A DNA stretch of 64,000 nt, taken from the NCBI GenBank assembly GCA_036960375.1, contig JBALVY010000001.1:186001-250000 (forward strand), in the 5' to 3' direction. Origin of the DNA: CAWVSB01 sp036960375. Its GTDB lineage: Bacteria > Pseudomonadota > Gammaproteobacteria > Pseudomonadales > CAWVSB01. The notes beneath the pieces are model-generated. The model did no database searches. It saw only the letters and a list, made by a program, of their open reading frames with translations, and had not been told where the DNA came from. A program made the position numbers and the translations under genes. This document shows, in pieces, positions 8,734-18,177 of the stretch (positions are counted from its first letter, which is position 1; every line of letters starts with the position of its first letter).

Positions 8734-9939
8734 TTACTTCATGTTGTACTCTTTCTTGAACTTCTGCACCATGTCTGCCTGGGCTTTTTCAGCTGGCTGC
8801 CAGCGTCCTTCTTTGATGAAATCGCTGAGAGGGTCAGGTACTGAGCCAGCCTTGGGTGGTGGTGGCGGCTTATTGGGGCCATTGACGCCCCACGCCTGAT
8901 CGGCTGAAACGATCATACGCTCAACTATGGCGTCTTTAGAGATATTCCAAACCATATTGTCGACAGCCAAAGACACTGGACCGTCATAAGTCTCTCGCAC
9001 ACCGGCCAGAATATTGTCGTGGGTGCCCTGCTCATTAAAGAAGTGGTAACCCACAGCATGGCGGGGTTTGATAGTGCTCATTACTTTGCCAAAAGCCGGT
9101 GGCGAAGTATGAATTTGGGTACCCACGCCAAGCGCCTGGCCCGGTGACTGGCCATAGAATTTCACCAGATCATCAGGGACAAGAAATGTCTCATGAATCG
9201 CCAGATCAGCGTCTACCGCATACTTAATAAACCATTTATTGGGGAAGGTATCGCCGCCAACCACGACTTTAAGGCCAGCGTATTCCAGGATAAAACTGAC
9301 CGGACCGTCACCCGCGTGAATAGCAGGAATTGAACGAATAGTGACGCCATTTTCCTGGTAAACCACGGCATTGACATCTTTGTAATCAAATTCAATGACC
9401 GAAATTTTTCCGGGCTCTGCGCTCAATACAAAGTTACGGGTAGCTGCATCCCAATGGTAAGCCTTAAGAAAGTGGTCAACGGCGTATGCTGTGCCCATCT
9501 CCGGGGTTAAACCTTTAGGGCCCCAAACTCGCAGCGGCTTGGTACGACCAGCGGTCCAGCCTCCCGCCCATAATGTGGCCAAATCACCCCAGTGATCTGT
9601 ATGCAGGTGGGTCAGAAATACCTTATCAAGAAAATCGTAAGGGATCATCAATGCGGCAACATTGGTCATTGACCCGGTACCAACATCAAACAGGAACTTG
9701 TCGCCATTACCCACTTCTGCCAGAAAACAGGTGGCCGCTTGATCACGCCTGGCGGCAGGCAAACCCGTACCACAGGCTATTAGACGAATTTCGTCTTTTT
9801 TCAAAGCTTCCGTGCCGGGATAATACACATAACGGTCGGGTGCTACCCCCGTCGGGGACTGAACGACGCCGCCCGCAGCCCAACTCAGACTGGTAAAGAT
9901 CACACTAGCGAACAGTGTAGCCAATTTTAATCTAAACAT
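8734..9939 (-). CDS. Exported metallo-beta-lactamase-fold hydrolase (GntH-like)
   Basis: A signal peptide (cleavage after about residue 21, SLSWAAG) precedes an MBL domain with an intact metal site: HLHTDH near residue 111-116, HAGDGP, GGDTFPNK, and a C-terminal YHFF histidine. Length (401) and motifs match the broad family annotated as MBL-fold hydrolases related to cyanobacterial GntH of guanitoxin synthesis. That name describes sequence family only; I do not infer toxin synthesis here. It probably hydrolyses an ester or lactone in the periplasm. Start: ATG with AAGGAG seven bases upstream. A strong terminator follows, so it is likely monocistronic. Confidence 0.85.
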   Translation of the reverse strand: MFRLKLATLFASVIFTSLSWAAGGVVQSPTGVAPDRYVYYPGTEALKKDEIRLIACGTGLPAARRDQAATCFLAEVGNGDKFLFDVGTGSMTNVAALMIPYDFLDKVFLTHLHTDHWGDLATLWAGGWTAGRTKPLRVWGPKGLTPEMGTAYAVDHFLKAYHWDAATRNFVLSAEPGKISVIEFDYKDVNAVVYQENGVTIRSIPAIHAGDGPVSFILEYAGLKVVVGGDTFPNKWFIKYAVDADLAIHETFLVPDDLVKFYGQSPGQALGVGTQIHTSPPAFGKVMSTIKPRHAVGYHFFNEQGTHDNILAGVRETYDGPVSLAVDNMVWNISKDAIVERMIVSADQAWGVNGPNKPPPPPKAGSVPDPLSDFIKEGRWQPAEKAQADMVQKFKKEYNMK

Positions 9940-10412
9940 GGATCTTACTCCTTTAAAGAACCGATCTTGTTTGATATCGCATTTGTTTCATTTTGCGAAT
10001 GCCATAAAGTTGTCATTACCACGTCGATAGCACGGCTTAATTGAAGCATAGTCAAACATCAAAAAAAGACAATGTTTGCCTGCGATCTACTGTTTGATTT
10101 TATGATGCAAATCAGAACATAATCAATTAAACCGTACGCTACTGTATGTTAAATGCTATTTCGACTATTGGCTTTGCATATAGATACGCGATCGGCGTTA
10201 TAGTTCTGATAGCTGAGCACGGTAACTGCCACAAGTATGAAAGTTGAGCTAGAATCTGAACAGTGGCAAATATAGCGGGGCTTTATCCATGGAACACAGG
10301 GGGTGGATGGTCATAATGGAAGATACGGTGTCTACGTCGTGGTGCTGTGTAGCACCTGCACAACAGCGCAGACTCATTGGATTAAAGTCATGGTCTTTGG
10401 TATAGCTTGATA
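9940..10412. other. 473-bp gene-free divergent control region
   Basis: This AT-rich region separates the divergent MBL-hydrolase and porin genes and holds no convincing gene. It contains an inverted repeat CAAACAT (10053-10059) / ATGTTTG (10072-10078) with a 12-bp spacer, which could be a regulator site for either gene. I could not place promoters confidently. Confidence 0.5.
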
Positions 10413-11843
10413 ATGTCTGACTCCGTGCTAAAAACTCTGCTGTTATTGGGGACAATATTGTTCTCGCTTTCGCCTTGTTCCTATTCCCAAAATGATGACC
10501 AGACTACCCAGCAATCTACGCAAGACCAGCAATCAGGCCTTCAAAAGTCACTGGAAGACGCCATACCGGAAAGTGACCAGAGGCAAGAACAAGGGCTAGA
10601 GAACCCGCGTATTGTTGCGGCGGAAAATCTCAAAGAACTACCTCTCGTGAAGGTAGTCGATTCCGCACAAGCGAGCCTGGGAAAACTACAACAGCTGGAA
10701 CATGATCTGAATATAGACAAAGTCAGCAGTGGTGTCATCAAGGGCTCCGACAAGCTTATGGATCTTTCACGCGCACCGCTGACCTATGTCCAGAACCATG
10801 TGCCTTTTCTTACTAAACGTCACATCATATTTTTTGGCCGGCTGGAGCTCGATTACGCCAATTATAGTAGCGGCGTATTAACTGACGAAAGTGGCTTTGA
10901 TGTTCGCCGCTTTCGTCTTGGACTAGCCGGCCAGGTTAAATTTTGGCCTGCCTGGAACTACAAGTTTGAAATGGATCTGACCGATAAGGCAAACACCCTC
11001 TCCGATGCCTATATATCGTGGCATTCAAGTAAGTGGGGGACTATTCGCATCGGCAACCAAAAGATCGCTCATTCCATGTCGGGCAGTACTTCTTCCATAT
11101 CACAATCTTTTATGGAGCGCCCCCTACCCACTCTGGCTCTCACGCTGGAACACCGCTTAGGCGTGGGTTATGACTTTAACCGCAAACATTGGGGTGGGAA
11201 CATCACAGTATTTGGAAAAGACCCCAACGATGATGTGGGGTCCCACGGCTTCAGTACCCGCATGTATTTCAACCCCAGCCAGAGCGCTACGCACGTAATA
11301 CATGTGGGCGGATCAGTTCTGCGGCTCTACAGCGACGATGACGCACAACTGTGGGCGCGCCCCGAATCTCACAAAACAGATACCCGGCTGGTGGATACCG
11401 GCGTCAACCCGAACATCGACAACAGCTCTTCCTTCGGTATTGAACTGGCGGCATCCAAAGACCAACTGACCTTTAGAAGCGAGTTTTTCGGTACGTTCTG
11501 GAATCGCAGTGATTCTGCTGACAATCAGTTCAAGAGCTGGTATGCCGAGGCGTCCTGGTTCCTGACAGGAGAGAAATCCCACTACCGGGAAGGCAAGTTC
11601 ATTCGGCCTAATATTCTGAATGAAAGCGGTGCTTGGGAGTTGGCCGCACGTATCAGTGCAATAGATCTACACGATAATGATGTCGAAGGCGGCAAGGAAC
11701 AAAACATCACGGTGGGCTTGAATTGGTATTCCCAGATTCACTGGCGCTTTATGAGCAACCTTATTAAGGTGCACGCGACCGACGGCCCCTATGGCGACCA
11801 GAACCCCTGGATTGTTCAGTTTAGAGCTCAGTACTATTTCTAA
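10413..11843 (+). CDS. OprO/OprP-type porin
   Basis: The 476-residue protein starts at ATG 10413 with a signal peptide ending near SPCSYSQ. A Gln/Glu-rich segment (about residues 25-110) precedes the barrel. The barrel starts at FFGRLELDYANY and has the family's RRFRLGLAGQVKFWPAWNYKFEMD and IRIGNQK features, ending in an aromatic residue (AQYYF). Phosphate-selective porins O/P form trimeric anion channels; many environmental relatives have other substrates. The N-terminal low-complexity stretch may be a periplasmic helix. It is divergent from the exported MBL hydrolase, so the pair could supply and process a common anionic substrate; this is inference. Confidence 0.85.
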   Translation: MSDSVLKTLLLLGTILFSLSPCSYSQNDDQTTQQSTQDQQSGLQKSLEDAIPESDQRQEQGLENPRIVAAENLKELPLVKVVDSAQASLGKLQQLEHDLNIDKVSSGVIKGSDKLMDLSRAPLTYVQNHVPFLTKRHIIFFGRLELDYANYSSGVLTDESGFDVRRFRLGLAGQVKFWPAWNYKFEMDLTDKANTLSDAYISWHSSKWGTIRIGNQKIAHSMSGSTSSISQSFMERPLPTLALTLEHRLGVGYDFNRKHWGGNITVFGKDPNDDVGSHGFSTRMYFNPSQSATHVIHVGGSVLRLYSDDDAQLWARPESHKTDTRLVDTGVNPNIDNSSSFGIELAASKDQLTFRSEFFGTFWNRSDSADNQFKSWYAEASWFLTGEKSHYREGKFIRPNILNESGAWELAARISAIDLHDNDVEGGKEQNITVGLNWYSQIHWRFMSNLIKVHATDGPYGDQNPWIVQFRAQYYF

Positions 11844-11867
11844 ACTACACACTTCTTAGCCCGGCAA

Positions 11868-12092
11868 TCAAGCCGCAATCTTATTGATACGGCGACTCAG
11901 ATCTTTTAGTTGAAATTGTTTTATCACTGCCAGCTCGGCTTCATCTTGCACGCCCTCAATATAGGCGGTGATACCTAGTAACTCGGACTTTTCATCACTA
12001 AGCCAGTATCGACAGGACGTTGTGAATAGAACACCCTTGCCGGCATCAATATTCCACTTGCTGCTTAGATTCGTAACTAATCCTTGTTTCAT
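11868..12092 (-). CDS. Small protein of unknown function, 74 residues
   Basis: The frame starts at ATG with a good AGGAGAG ribosome site eight bases upstream. The protein (MKQGLVTNLSSKW...) has no signal peptide or membrane segment and no recognised domain. It resembles short cytosolic alpha/beta proteins. It lies between the porin and a TetR gene on the minus strand. Confidence 0.55.
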   Translation of the reverse strand: MKQGLVTNLSSKWNIDAGKGVLFTTSCRYWLSDEKSELLGITAYIEGVQDEAELAVIKQFQLKDLSRRINKIAA

Positions 12093-12250
12093 TTTGAATC
12101 TCTCCTATGTACGAACTGATATACACAGTCTATCGCTGTCAGCCAAAACAGATAATTCGGAGAAGCCGAAATCCTCTAGGGGAAATAACCTATATTCCTA
12201 GTTAATATTACCCAAGCTGGTACTCAGTTTTGGGACCTGATCCGAGCGAT

Positions 12251-12832
12251 TTACAAGCCAGAGAAAAGTGACGTCATTAGACTCTCAGCTTCTCGTTTTG
12301 CCATTGCTATATCGTCTGCTTCCGCGATCATCAGCGCGGCCTCTGCGAAGGCGCCCATTACCACTGCGTTAAGCAGTTCGGCACGATACTGCTGCTCTTT
12401 ACTACCACCGGGTATTACCTTCATTGACGCGCGAACCTTTTCGGTGACAGCGCTACTTGCCCAGCGTTCGCGACCAAGTATATTGGGACTGTCCACAAGC
12501 ACAATTTGACGAAAAGCCGGGTCGTCGCACAGGTCGAGATAGGCACGCCAGTTGGCCAGAATGCCACCCTTCTCTTTTTCGCTATTGTATTTCATAGATT
12601 CGATGATACGCAGCTCCATCACATCATTGACGGCAGCGAACAGGGATTTTTTGTTACCAAAATAGTGGTATATAGGGCGAATAGTCAGCCCGCAGTCGGC
12701 CGCTATCTCTTCCAGCGAGGTATTGGCAAAACCGTTGTCACCGAATAAACGACAGGCGCTTTCCAATACCGCCTGCCGAGACTCGGTACGCCGCTCCGCC
12801 TGAGTGCGCCTTTTTTGTGTATGACCCGCCAT
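12251..12832 (-). CDS. TetR-family transcriptional regulator
   Basis: The start is ATG 12832 with GGGAG upstream; an in-frame longer version would place the N terminus in the intergenic promoter. The 193-residue protein has a TetR HTH (TSLEEIAADCGLTIRPIYHYFGNKKSL) at about residues 35-62 and a short ligand domain. It is divergent from the old-yellow-enzyme gene, with a near-consensus promoter and a tandem repeat in the gap, so it most likely controls that operon (OYE, small ORF, SDR and possibly DUF3604). Confidence 0.9.
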   Translation of the reverse strand: MAGHTQKRRTQAERRTESRQAVLESACRLFGDNGFANTSLEEIAADCGLTIRPIYHYFGNKKSLFAAVNDVMELRIIESMKYNSEKEKGGILANWRAYLDLCDDPAFRQIVLVDSPNILGRERWASSAVTEKVRASMKVIPGGSKEQQYRAELLNAVVMGAFAEAALMIAEADDIAMAKREAESLMTSLFSGL

Positions 12833-12845
12833 GAACCACTCCCTA

Positions 12846-12896
12846 TTGACATATGTAACCCTACTACATAAAATATGCAGCGTCACTACATAAATA
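12846..12896 (+). promoter_or_regulatory. Sigma-70 promoter with tandem repeats, upstream of the OYE operon
   Basis: TTGACA (12846-12851) and TAAAAT (12869-12874) are 17 bp apart, almost a consensus housekeeping promoter reading towards the OYE gene. The 10-bp word ACTACATAAA occurs twice (12863-12872, overlapping the -10 box, and 12885-12894), a plausible binding site for the divergent TetR protein. Confidence 0.7.
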
Positions 12897-12909
12897 TGGA
12901 TTAGTTTTC

Positions 12910-14115
12910 ATGAGCGAATATTTGGATCGCGCTTTCTCGCCCGCCAAACTGGGTAAGCTGCCACTGAAGAACCGTATACTTAAAGCCGCCACTTACGAAG
13001 GTAAAACACCTGACGGCATACCTGGCGATAATCTCAAACAGTTCCACAAAGAGATCGTGGCCGGCGGCGTCGCTATGACAACCATTGGCTATTGCACTAC
13101 TGAAGCCGATGGCCGTATCAACGACCAGATGATGTGGATGCACGAGGGCGTACGGCCTCAGCTCAGTAACATGATCTCTGAATTAAAGGAGATTGCCCCC
13201 GACGTAAAAGTCTCTGGCCAAATGACACACTGCGGCAATTTTTCCAAAGCACGCATGCAACGCCTCAAGCGGCCACTTGGCCCCAGTCGTGCATTTAATA
13301 TGCTGGGCGCTCCATCGGGCCTTCCATTTGCCGGTGCCATGACCCTGCAGGACATCGACTATCTGGTACAGACCTATGTAGATGCCGCCACCTTGATGAA
13401 AGATGTCGGTTTTGAGGCGGCAGAAATTCACTTCGGACATGGATATGGCTTGAGCCAATTCATCAGCCCAAAAACCAATAAACGTAAAGACCAATACGGT
13501 GGAAGTCTTGAAAACCGTATGCGCCTGCCACTACGGGTACTGGAAGCAGTAAAAAATGCGGTCGGCGACGATTTCCCCATCATGGGTAAAATGAACATGA
13601 CCGATGGTGTGCGCGATGGCGTTCACCTACCCGAAGCAATAGAAATTGCTGCCATGTTTGACAAGGGCGGTATTGATGCGCTGATCTGCTCAGGCGGCAC
13701 CAGCCCCTTCAACCCTATGGTGTACTTCCGTGGCGACAGCCTGGCTGCAGGCATGATTGAACAACAGACCAACCCCATAGCCAAACTCGGCTTAAAAGTG
13801 ATTGGCAGCAAGATGTTTAAAGACTACCCCTATTACGAAAACTACTTTCTTGAGGACGCCAAAAAAATTCGCGACCGGGTCAATTGCCAAATGATATACA
13901 TCGGCGGCTGTACCGAGCTGGACAGCCTGGAACAGGTTATGAAAGAGGGTTTCGATTTTGTGCAAATGGGTCGGCCACTGATTAAAGACCCCAACTACGT
14001 CAACAATGCCAAAGCTGATGCCAATTACAAGAATGGCTGTATCCACTGCAACCGTTGCGCCTCGCTTATTGAAGCGCCTGGTGGTATTTACTGCCCCGAA
14101 AACCGGAAAGGCTAG
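12910..14115 (+). CDS. NADH:flavin oxidoreductase, old yellow enzyme family
   Basis: The 401-residue protein is a single FMN-binding TIM barrel. Visible motifs include LKNRILKAATYEG, GQMTHCGNFSK, the family motif HFGHGYGLSQFISPKTNKR followed by DQYGGSLENR, GGTSPFNP and a final MGRPLIKDP. A C-terminal cysteine cluster (CIHCNRC, then YCPEN) resembles the 4Fe-4S site of 2,4-dienoyl-CoA reductase, but the C-terminal NAD(P)H/FAD half of that enzyme is absent. It probably reduces an alkene conjugated to a carbonyl. It is the first gene of an operon with a coupled small ORF and an SDR. Confidence 0.88.
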   Translation: MSEYLDRAFSPAKLGKLPLKNRILKAATYEGKTPDGIPGDNLKQFHKEIVAGGVAMTTIGYCTTEADGRINDQMMWMHEGVRPQLSNMISELKEIAPDVKVSGQMTHCGNFSKARMQRLKRPLGPSRAFNMLGAPSGLPFAGAMTLQDIDYLVQTYVDAATLMKDVGFEAAEIHFGHGYGLSQFISPKTNKRKDQYGGSLENRMRLPLRVLEAVKNAVGDDFPIMGKMNMTDGVRDGVHLPEAIEIAAMFDKGGIDALICSGGTSPFNPMVYFRGDSLAAGMIEQQTNPIAKLGLKVIGSKMFKDYPYYENYFLEDAKKIRDRVNCQMIYIGGCTELDSLEQVMKEGFDFVQMGRPLIKDPNYVNNAKADANYKNGCIHCNRCASLIEAPGGIYCPENRKG

Positions 14116-14118
14116 AAT

Positions 14119-14253
14119 ATGTTACCTGCATTAAGCTCCGTATATGGGCCCATTCGACAAATGGCCTATGTGGAATCCAATTTAATTGCCGGTCTGGTGC
14201 TGGAAATTATCGAGTGGAACGACATCACGCGCAGTTACAGGAATACAGCATGA
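14119..14253 (+). CDS. Possible small protein (44 residues) coupled to the downstream SDR
   Basis: The frame starts three bases after the OYE stop, with GGAAAGG nearby, and ends in an ATGA overlap with the SDR start. The arrangement is typical of a translationally coupled operon member. The peptide (MLPALSSVYGPIRQMAYVES...) has a hydrophobic middle (LIAGLVLEII) that is too short to be a sure membrane span. No family is recognised. It could instead be untranslated spacer that is open by chance. Confidence 0.45.
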   Translation: MLPALSSVYGPIRQMAYVESNLIAGLVLEIIEWNDITRSYRNTA

Positions 14254-15050
14254 AGAATTTAACCGGCAAAGTCGCTGTCATCACCGGCGCCGGCGGCGGT
14301 GTCGGCTCAGCTCTGGCACAGCAGCTGGCAGATCTCGGCTGTGACTTGGCCTTAGTAGACATCAACGAAGCAACGCTTAACAAGGTAGCAGAAAGCCTGG
14401 CTGGCAAGCATATTAAGGTATCTACCCACGTTGTTAATATCACCAATAAAGAGCAGATGGCCGGCCTTCCAGCAACAGTACTGGAACAACACGGTAAGGT
14501 GAATTTACTGGTCAATAACGCAGGTATCACTTACCAGAAATCTTTCGCGACTCACACCATCGAAGACTGGGAAAAAATCACTAATATCAACTGGTGGGGC
14601 GTATTGTATGGCTGCCACTATTTTCTGGATGCTCTTAGCGCCTCCGGTGAGGGGCATATTGTCAACTTGTCGAGCATGAACGCGTTTATTGGCCTGCCCG
14701 GCCAGTCCTCTTATTGCGCCACCAAGGCCGCCGTTAGTTTGTTGAGCGCGTCGATGTCGGCTGAGCTGAAGAAACTCAATATTGGTGTGACCTCGGTACA
14801 TCCTGGCGCCATCAAAACCGATATGATTCAGGCAACGCTTAAAAATTCCGATGATGTGGCAGCGGCCCAACGTAACTATGAACTGGCTCAGCGAATTGGG
14901 GTAACACCTGAACATGTCGCCAAGCGCATTATCAAGGCGATACAAAAAAATTCGATACGTATTCGCGTTGGCAAAGACGCAGTACTGTTGGATTTATTGA
15001 AGCGCTGGTTCCCGTTAGGCACCCAAAAATTACTTCGCAAGCTAGCCTAG
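14250..15050 (+). CDS. Short-chain dehydrogenase/reductase
   Basis: Starting at ATG 14250 (AGGAA upstream), the 266-residue protein has the classical SDR features: TGAGGGVG cofactor loop near residue 12, an acidic residue after beta-2 (VDIN, favouring NAD), NNAG, catalytic Ser in NLSSMNAF, and YCATK. It follows the OYE gene and the small ORF and precedes the DUF3604 lipoprotein gene, so it is probably co-expressed. Its substrate is unknown; OYE plus SDR pairs are common in degradation of unsaturated ketones or steroid-like compounds. Confidence 0.9.
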   Translation: MKNLTGKVAVITGAGGGVGSALAQQLADLGCDLALVDINEATLNKVAESLAGKHIKVSTHVVNITNKEQMAGLPATVLEQHGKVNLLVNNAGITYQKSFATHTIEDWEKITNINWWGVLYGCHYFLDALSASGEGHIVNLSSMNAFIGLPGQSSYCATKAAVSLLSASMSAELKKLNIGVTSVHPGAIKTDMIQATLKNSDDVAAAQRNYELAQRIGVTPEHVAKRIIKAIQKNSIRIRVGKDAVLLDLLKRWFPLGTQKLLRKLA

Positions 15051-15089
15051 TCTATTATTAAACCTACATTCCGCTGGAGAGAAATCACC

Positions 15090-17303
15090 ATGCTAAAGCA
15101 TACCGTGTCCCTGGCAGCCATAGTTGCTGCCACACTGACGCTTGCCTCCTGCGGCGGTGAGCCACACCCCACCGGTCAGGTAGAGGGCAAGGCCCTGGCG
15201 CAAGCCGATGTAATTCAGCGGGACTTAGGGCGGCTACCCAATGTCATAGCGGACGAGAAAACCAAAAAGGAAAAACACATCCTGTTTGGTGACTTGCATG
15301 TACACAGCACCTATTCGGTTGATGCCTTCACTCTGGAATTACCCATGATGGGTCAACAAGGCATCCATACTGTTGCCGATGCCTGTGATTTTGCCCGCTA
15401 CTGCGGCAAGCTGGATTTCTTTAGTTATAACGATCACGCCGAAGGGCTAACCCCCAAGCACTGGCAGGCTACCAAAGATACCGTGCGAGCCTGTAACGCC
15501 AGTTCAGATCCTACTAATCCGGACTTGGTGGTATTCGCAGGCTGGGAGTGGACTCAAATGTCACCAGCGGCCAACGCCCACTTTGGTCATAAAAATGTGA
15601 TATTCCCTGGCACTGCTGAGGACGAATTACCGACCCGACCTATTAGCGCCAGAATCACTCCGGATGACATGGGAGTTTTCGCCTTATCACGTCGCAGTGG
15701 CTCTGGCCGTTATATCGACCCGCTCAACTGGAAACCCTATGCCAACCTGATGCGTATGCTGGACGACATTGAAGAAGTGCCAGGCTGCGACACCAGCCCC
15801 AATACCCGCGACTTGCCCGTTGATTGTCATGAAAATGCGGCAACTCCCGACGTACTTTATCGCAAGCTGGACGAGTGGGGCTTTGACCATATGGTCATTC
15901 CTCACGGCAATACCTGGGGTGCCTATACACCACCGACGGCCACTTGGGACAAGGCGCTGGCGAAAAAATACCACAATGACCGCCAACAACCGCTGATAGA
16001 AATTATGAGTGGCCACGGCAATAGCGAAGAATATCGCCCGTTCGACCAGGCAACAGAAAACCCGGACGGCAGCCTGGCTTGCCCTCCGCCAAAAGGTGAT
16101 TACACTGCTTGTTGCTGGCAAGCGGGCGAGATAATGCGCAAGCGCTGTGACGGCCTCAGCGACAGTGAATGTGAGAGCCGAGTGCAGTTAGCCCGTGACT
16201 ATACCGCAGAGGCCGGCAATCGCTACATCGGCGTTTTCCCGGATACCACCTCCGCCGACTGGCAACAGTGTGGCCAGTGCCCGGACTGCTTCAAACCGTC
16301 ATTTAACCAGGTGTTTAAAGAAAGTACTCAGTACGCCATGGCCTCAAGTAACTTCGATGAGATGGGAGAAAACGGCAAGCCACTGCGCTTTCGTTTCGGT
16401 TTTATTGGCTCCACCGATGACCATACCTCGCGTCCCGGCACCGGATACAAACAATACGAACGCCGCAAAATGACCATGGCGACCGGCGTGCGCAGTGACT
16501 TTTTTGGCAGTATTTCCTCACGCATGGCTGGCGAGATGATAGACCCGCAATTACCGCAGCGAGTACTGACCACCAACCCCATTCCCGATATGGAGCGCAT
16601 GCAAAGCTTCTTCTACCCGGGCGGGATCGTCGCGGTACACGCTGACAGTCGCCAACGCGGAGATATTTGGGCAAGCCTGAAGCGCAAGGAAGTTTACGGT
16701 ACTTCCGGCCCCCGCATGCTGTTGTGGTTTGACCTGCTGAACTCACCCACTGGCAATGTGCCGATGGGCTCGGCGGCAGTTATGACAGACAATCCGCGCT
16801 TTGAAGTGCGCGCCATGGGTGCCTGGAAACAATTGCCCGGCTGCCCAACGAATACCTCGGCGCTGCCCGGCGAGCGAAAAGCATACCTGTGCGGTGGTGA
16901 GTGTTTTAACCCCTCAGACGAACGTGAAAAAATCAGCGCCATCGAAGTCATCCGAATTCGTCCGCAGAGTTATCCTGGCGAACCGATAGACCAGCTGATA
17001 GAAGATCCCTGGCGCCGGTTTGAGTGTGCGCCCAGCACTGAAGGCTGCGTAGTACAGTTCGAAGATGAACAATACAACAGCGCGGGACGCGACAGCCTCT
17101 ATTATGTACGTGCTCTACAACAGGAAACCCCGGCAATTAACGGCGCCAATCTAAGGCCTCAAGTCGACAGCCAAGGAAACGTTATAGGCATTGATCCGTG
17201 CCTCGGTGATTATCGTACGGAGGCTTCAGACGCCTGCCTGGCACCCGTCAACGAACGCGCTTGGTCTTCGCCGATTTTTGTCGACCAGCCCTCACAAGGA
17301 TAA
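15090..17303 (+). CDS. DUF3604 secreted lipoprotein with PHP-like metal motifs
   Basis: The N terminus is a lipoprotein signal (LASC, Cys at about residue 20). The 737-residue protein matches the DUF3604 family. It shows a series of conserved His/Asp segments (GDLHVHSTYSVDAF, SYNDHAEG, AGWEWTQ, PHGNTWG, MSGHGNSEE, GSTDDHTSRPG) that recall PHP/amidohydrolase-type metal sites. It should therefore be a periplasmic or surface metal-dependent hydrolase, possibly a phosphoesterase; no member's substrate is known to me. A GGAGAG ribosome site precedes the ATG. It lies 39 bp after the SDR, probably in the same transcript. Confidence 0.85.
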   Translation: MLKHTVSLAAIVAATLTLASCGGEPHPTGQVEGKALAQADVIQRDLGRLPNVIADEKTKKEKHILFGDLHVHSTYSVDAFTLELPMMGQQGIHTVADACDFARYCGKLDFFSYNDHAEGLTPKHWQATKDTVRACNASSDPTNPDLVVFAGWEWTQMSPAANAHFGHKNVIFPGTAEDELPTRPISARITPDDMGVFALSRRSGSGRYIDPLNWKPYANLMRMLDDIEEVPGCDTSPNTRDLPVDCHENAATPDVLYRKLDEWGFDHMVIPHGNTWGAYTPPTATWDKALAKKYHNDRQQPLIEIMSGHGNSEEYRPFDQATENPDGSLACPPPKGDYTACCWQAGEIMRKRCDGLSDSECESRVQLARDYTAEAGNRYIGVFPDTTSADWQQCGQCPDCFKPSFNQVFKESTQYAMASSNFDEMGENGKPLRFRFGFIGSTDDHTSRPGTGYKQYERRKMTMATGVRSDFFGSISSRMAGEMIDPQLPQRVLTTNPIPDMERMQSFFYPGGIVAVHADSRQRGDIWASLKRKEVYGTSGPRMLLWFDLLNSPTGNVPMGSAAVMTDNPRFEVRAMGAWKQLPGCPTNTSALPGERKAYLCGGECFNPSDEREKISAIEVIRIRPQSYPGEPIDQLIEDPWRRFECAPSTEGCVVQFEDEQYNSAGRDSLYYVRALQQETPAINGANLRPQVDSQGNVIGIDPCLGDYRTEASDACLAPVNERAWSSPIFVDQPSQG

Positions 17304-17321
17304 AAAATTAGAGTAGCGAAG

Positions 17322-18137
17322 CTAGCTTGCCAATTTTTTGTGTATCAAGCTGTCGACCAACTTGGCCGGCAGCATGCCAAGAATTTTCAGGGTCAAGCTG
17401 TGATTCATGCCATACATTGTTTTGCGTTTAGGGTCTGTCGCTGCATGATAAACCAGTGCGGCAACATCAGCCGGTCTGGATTTTCGCGTCGGTGAAGCTT
17501 TGGCAACGCCTGCCGCAAAACGATCAAAAAATTCTTTATAACGGCTGTTTTCAACCGGGTTTTTGATGTTGCCGTGACCAGCAATAAACGGGGTTTCTAT
17601 CGCACCCGGACGAATGACCGCAACATGTGCACCAAACAGTATTAACTCACGTCGCATAACATCCGAGATACCTTCCAGTGCCAGTTTAGAAGACTGATAA
17701 AACTGAAATGGCGTGCGCAGCGGCGCCGACTCGCTGGAGATATTCACCACCGTACCTTTGCTGGCAATCAACAAGTCGAGACAAGCCTGGGTGGTGATCA
17801 ATGCGGCGAAGGTATTAATCATGAAACCGTGAATGGTTTTTTCCGGCGGCGCCTCGGTAATAGGGGCAAATACATCGACGCCTGCGTTATTGATAATGAC
17901 GTCAAGTCGGCCCAGCTCGGTTGTCACCATTTGCGCAATGCTACGCGCATCCTCTGCACTTGTGACATCCAGCTTGGCGGTTGTATAGCCGTCCTTGCCT
18001 TCCATGTCAGACAGCACAGAGATGTCATAGTCTGTAGCCACAACGTGATAGCCCTTGTCGTGAAACTGTTTGGCAATGGCTTTTCCCAGGCCGCCACCGG
18101 CGCCGGTTACCAATACACTCGGTATATCTATAGCCAT
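17322..18137 (-). CDS. Short-chain dehydrogenase/reductase
   Basis: The 271-residue SDR has TGAGGGLG, acidic TDYD after beta-2, NNAG, Ser in NISSES, and YQSSK as catalytic tetrad elements. It has AGGAGAG before its ATG. It is 40 bp downstream of the MBL-fold/alkylsulfatase-like gene on the same strand and is probably its operon partner. The C-terminal extension (MLPAKLVDSLIHKK) is amphipathic, as in some membrane-associated lipid-acting SDRs. Its substrate is unknown. Confidence 0.9.
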   Translation of the reverse strand: MAIDIPSVLVTGAGGGLGKAIAKQFHDKGYHVVATDYDISVLSDMEGKDGYTTAKLDVTSAEDARSIAQMVTTELGRLDVIINNAGVDVFAPITEAPPEKTIHGFMINTFAALITTQACLDLLIASKGTVVNISSESAPLRTPFQFYQSSKLALEGISDVMRRELILFGAHVAVIRPGAIETPFIAGHGNIKNPVENSRYKEFFDRFAAGVAKASPTRKSRPADVAALVYHAATDPKRKTMYGMNHSLTLKILGMLPAKLVDSLIHKKLAS

Positions 18138-18177
18138 TGTTCTCTCCTGCTGTATTCAATTGCTGTTAACGCGCTAT

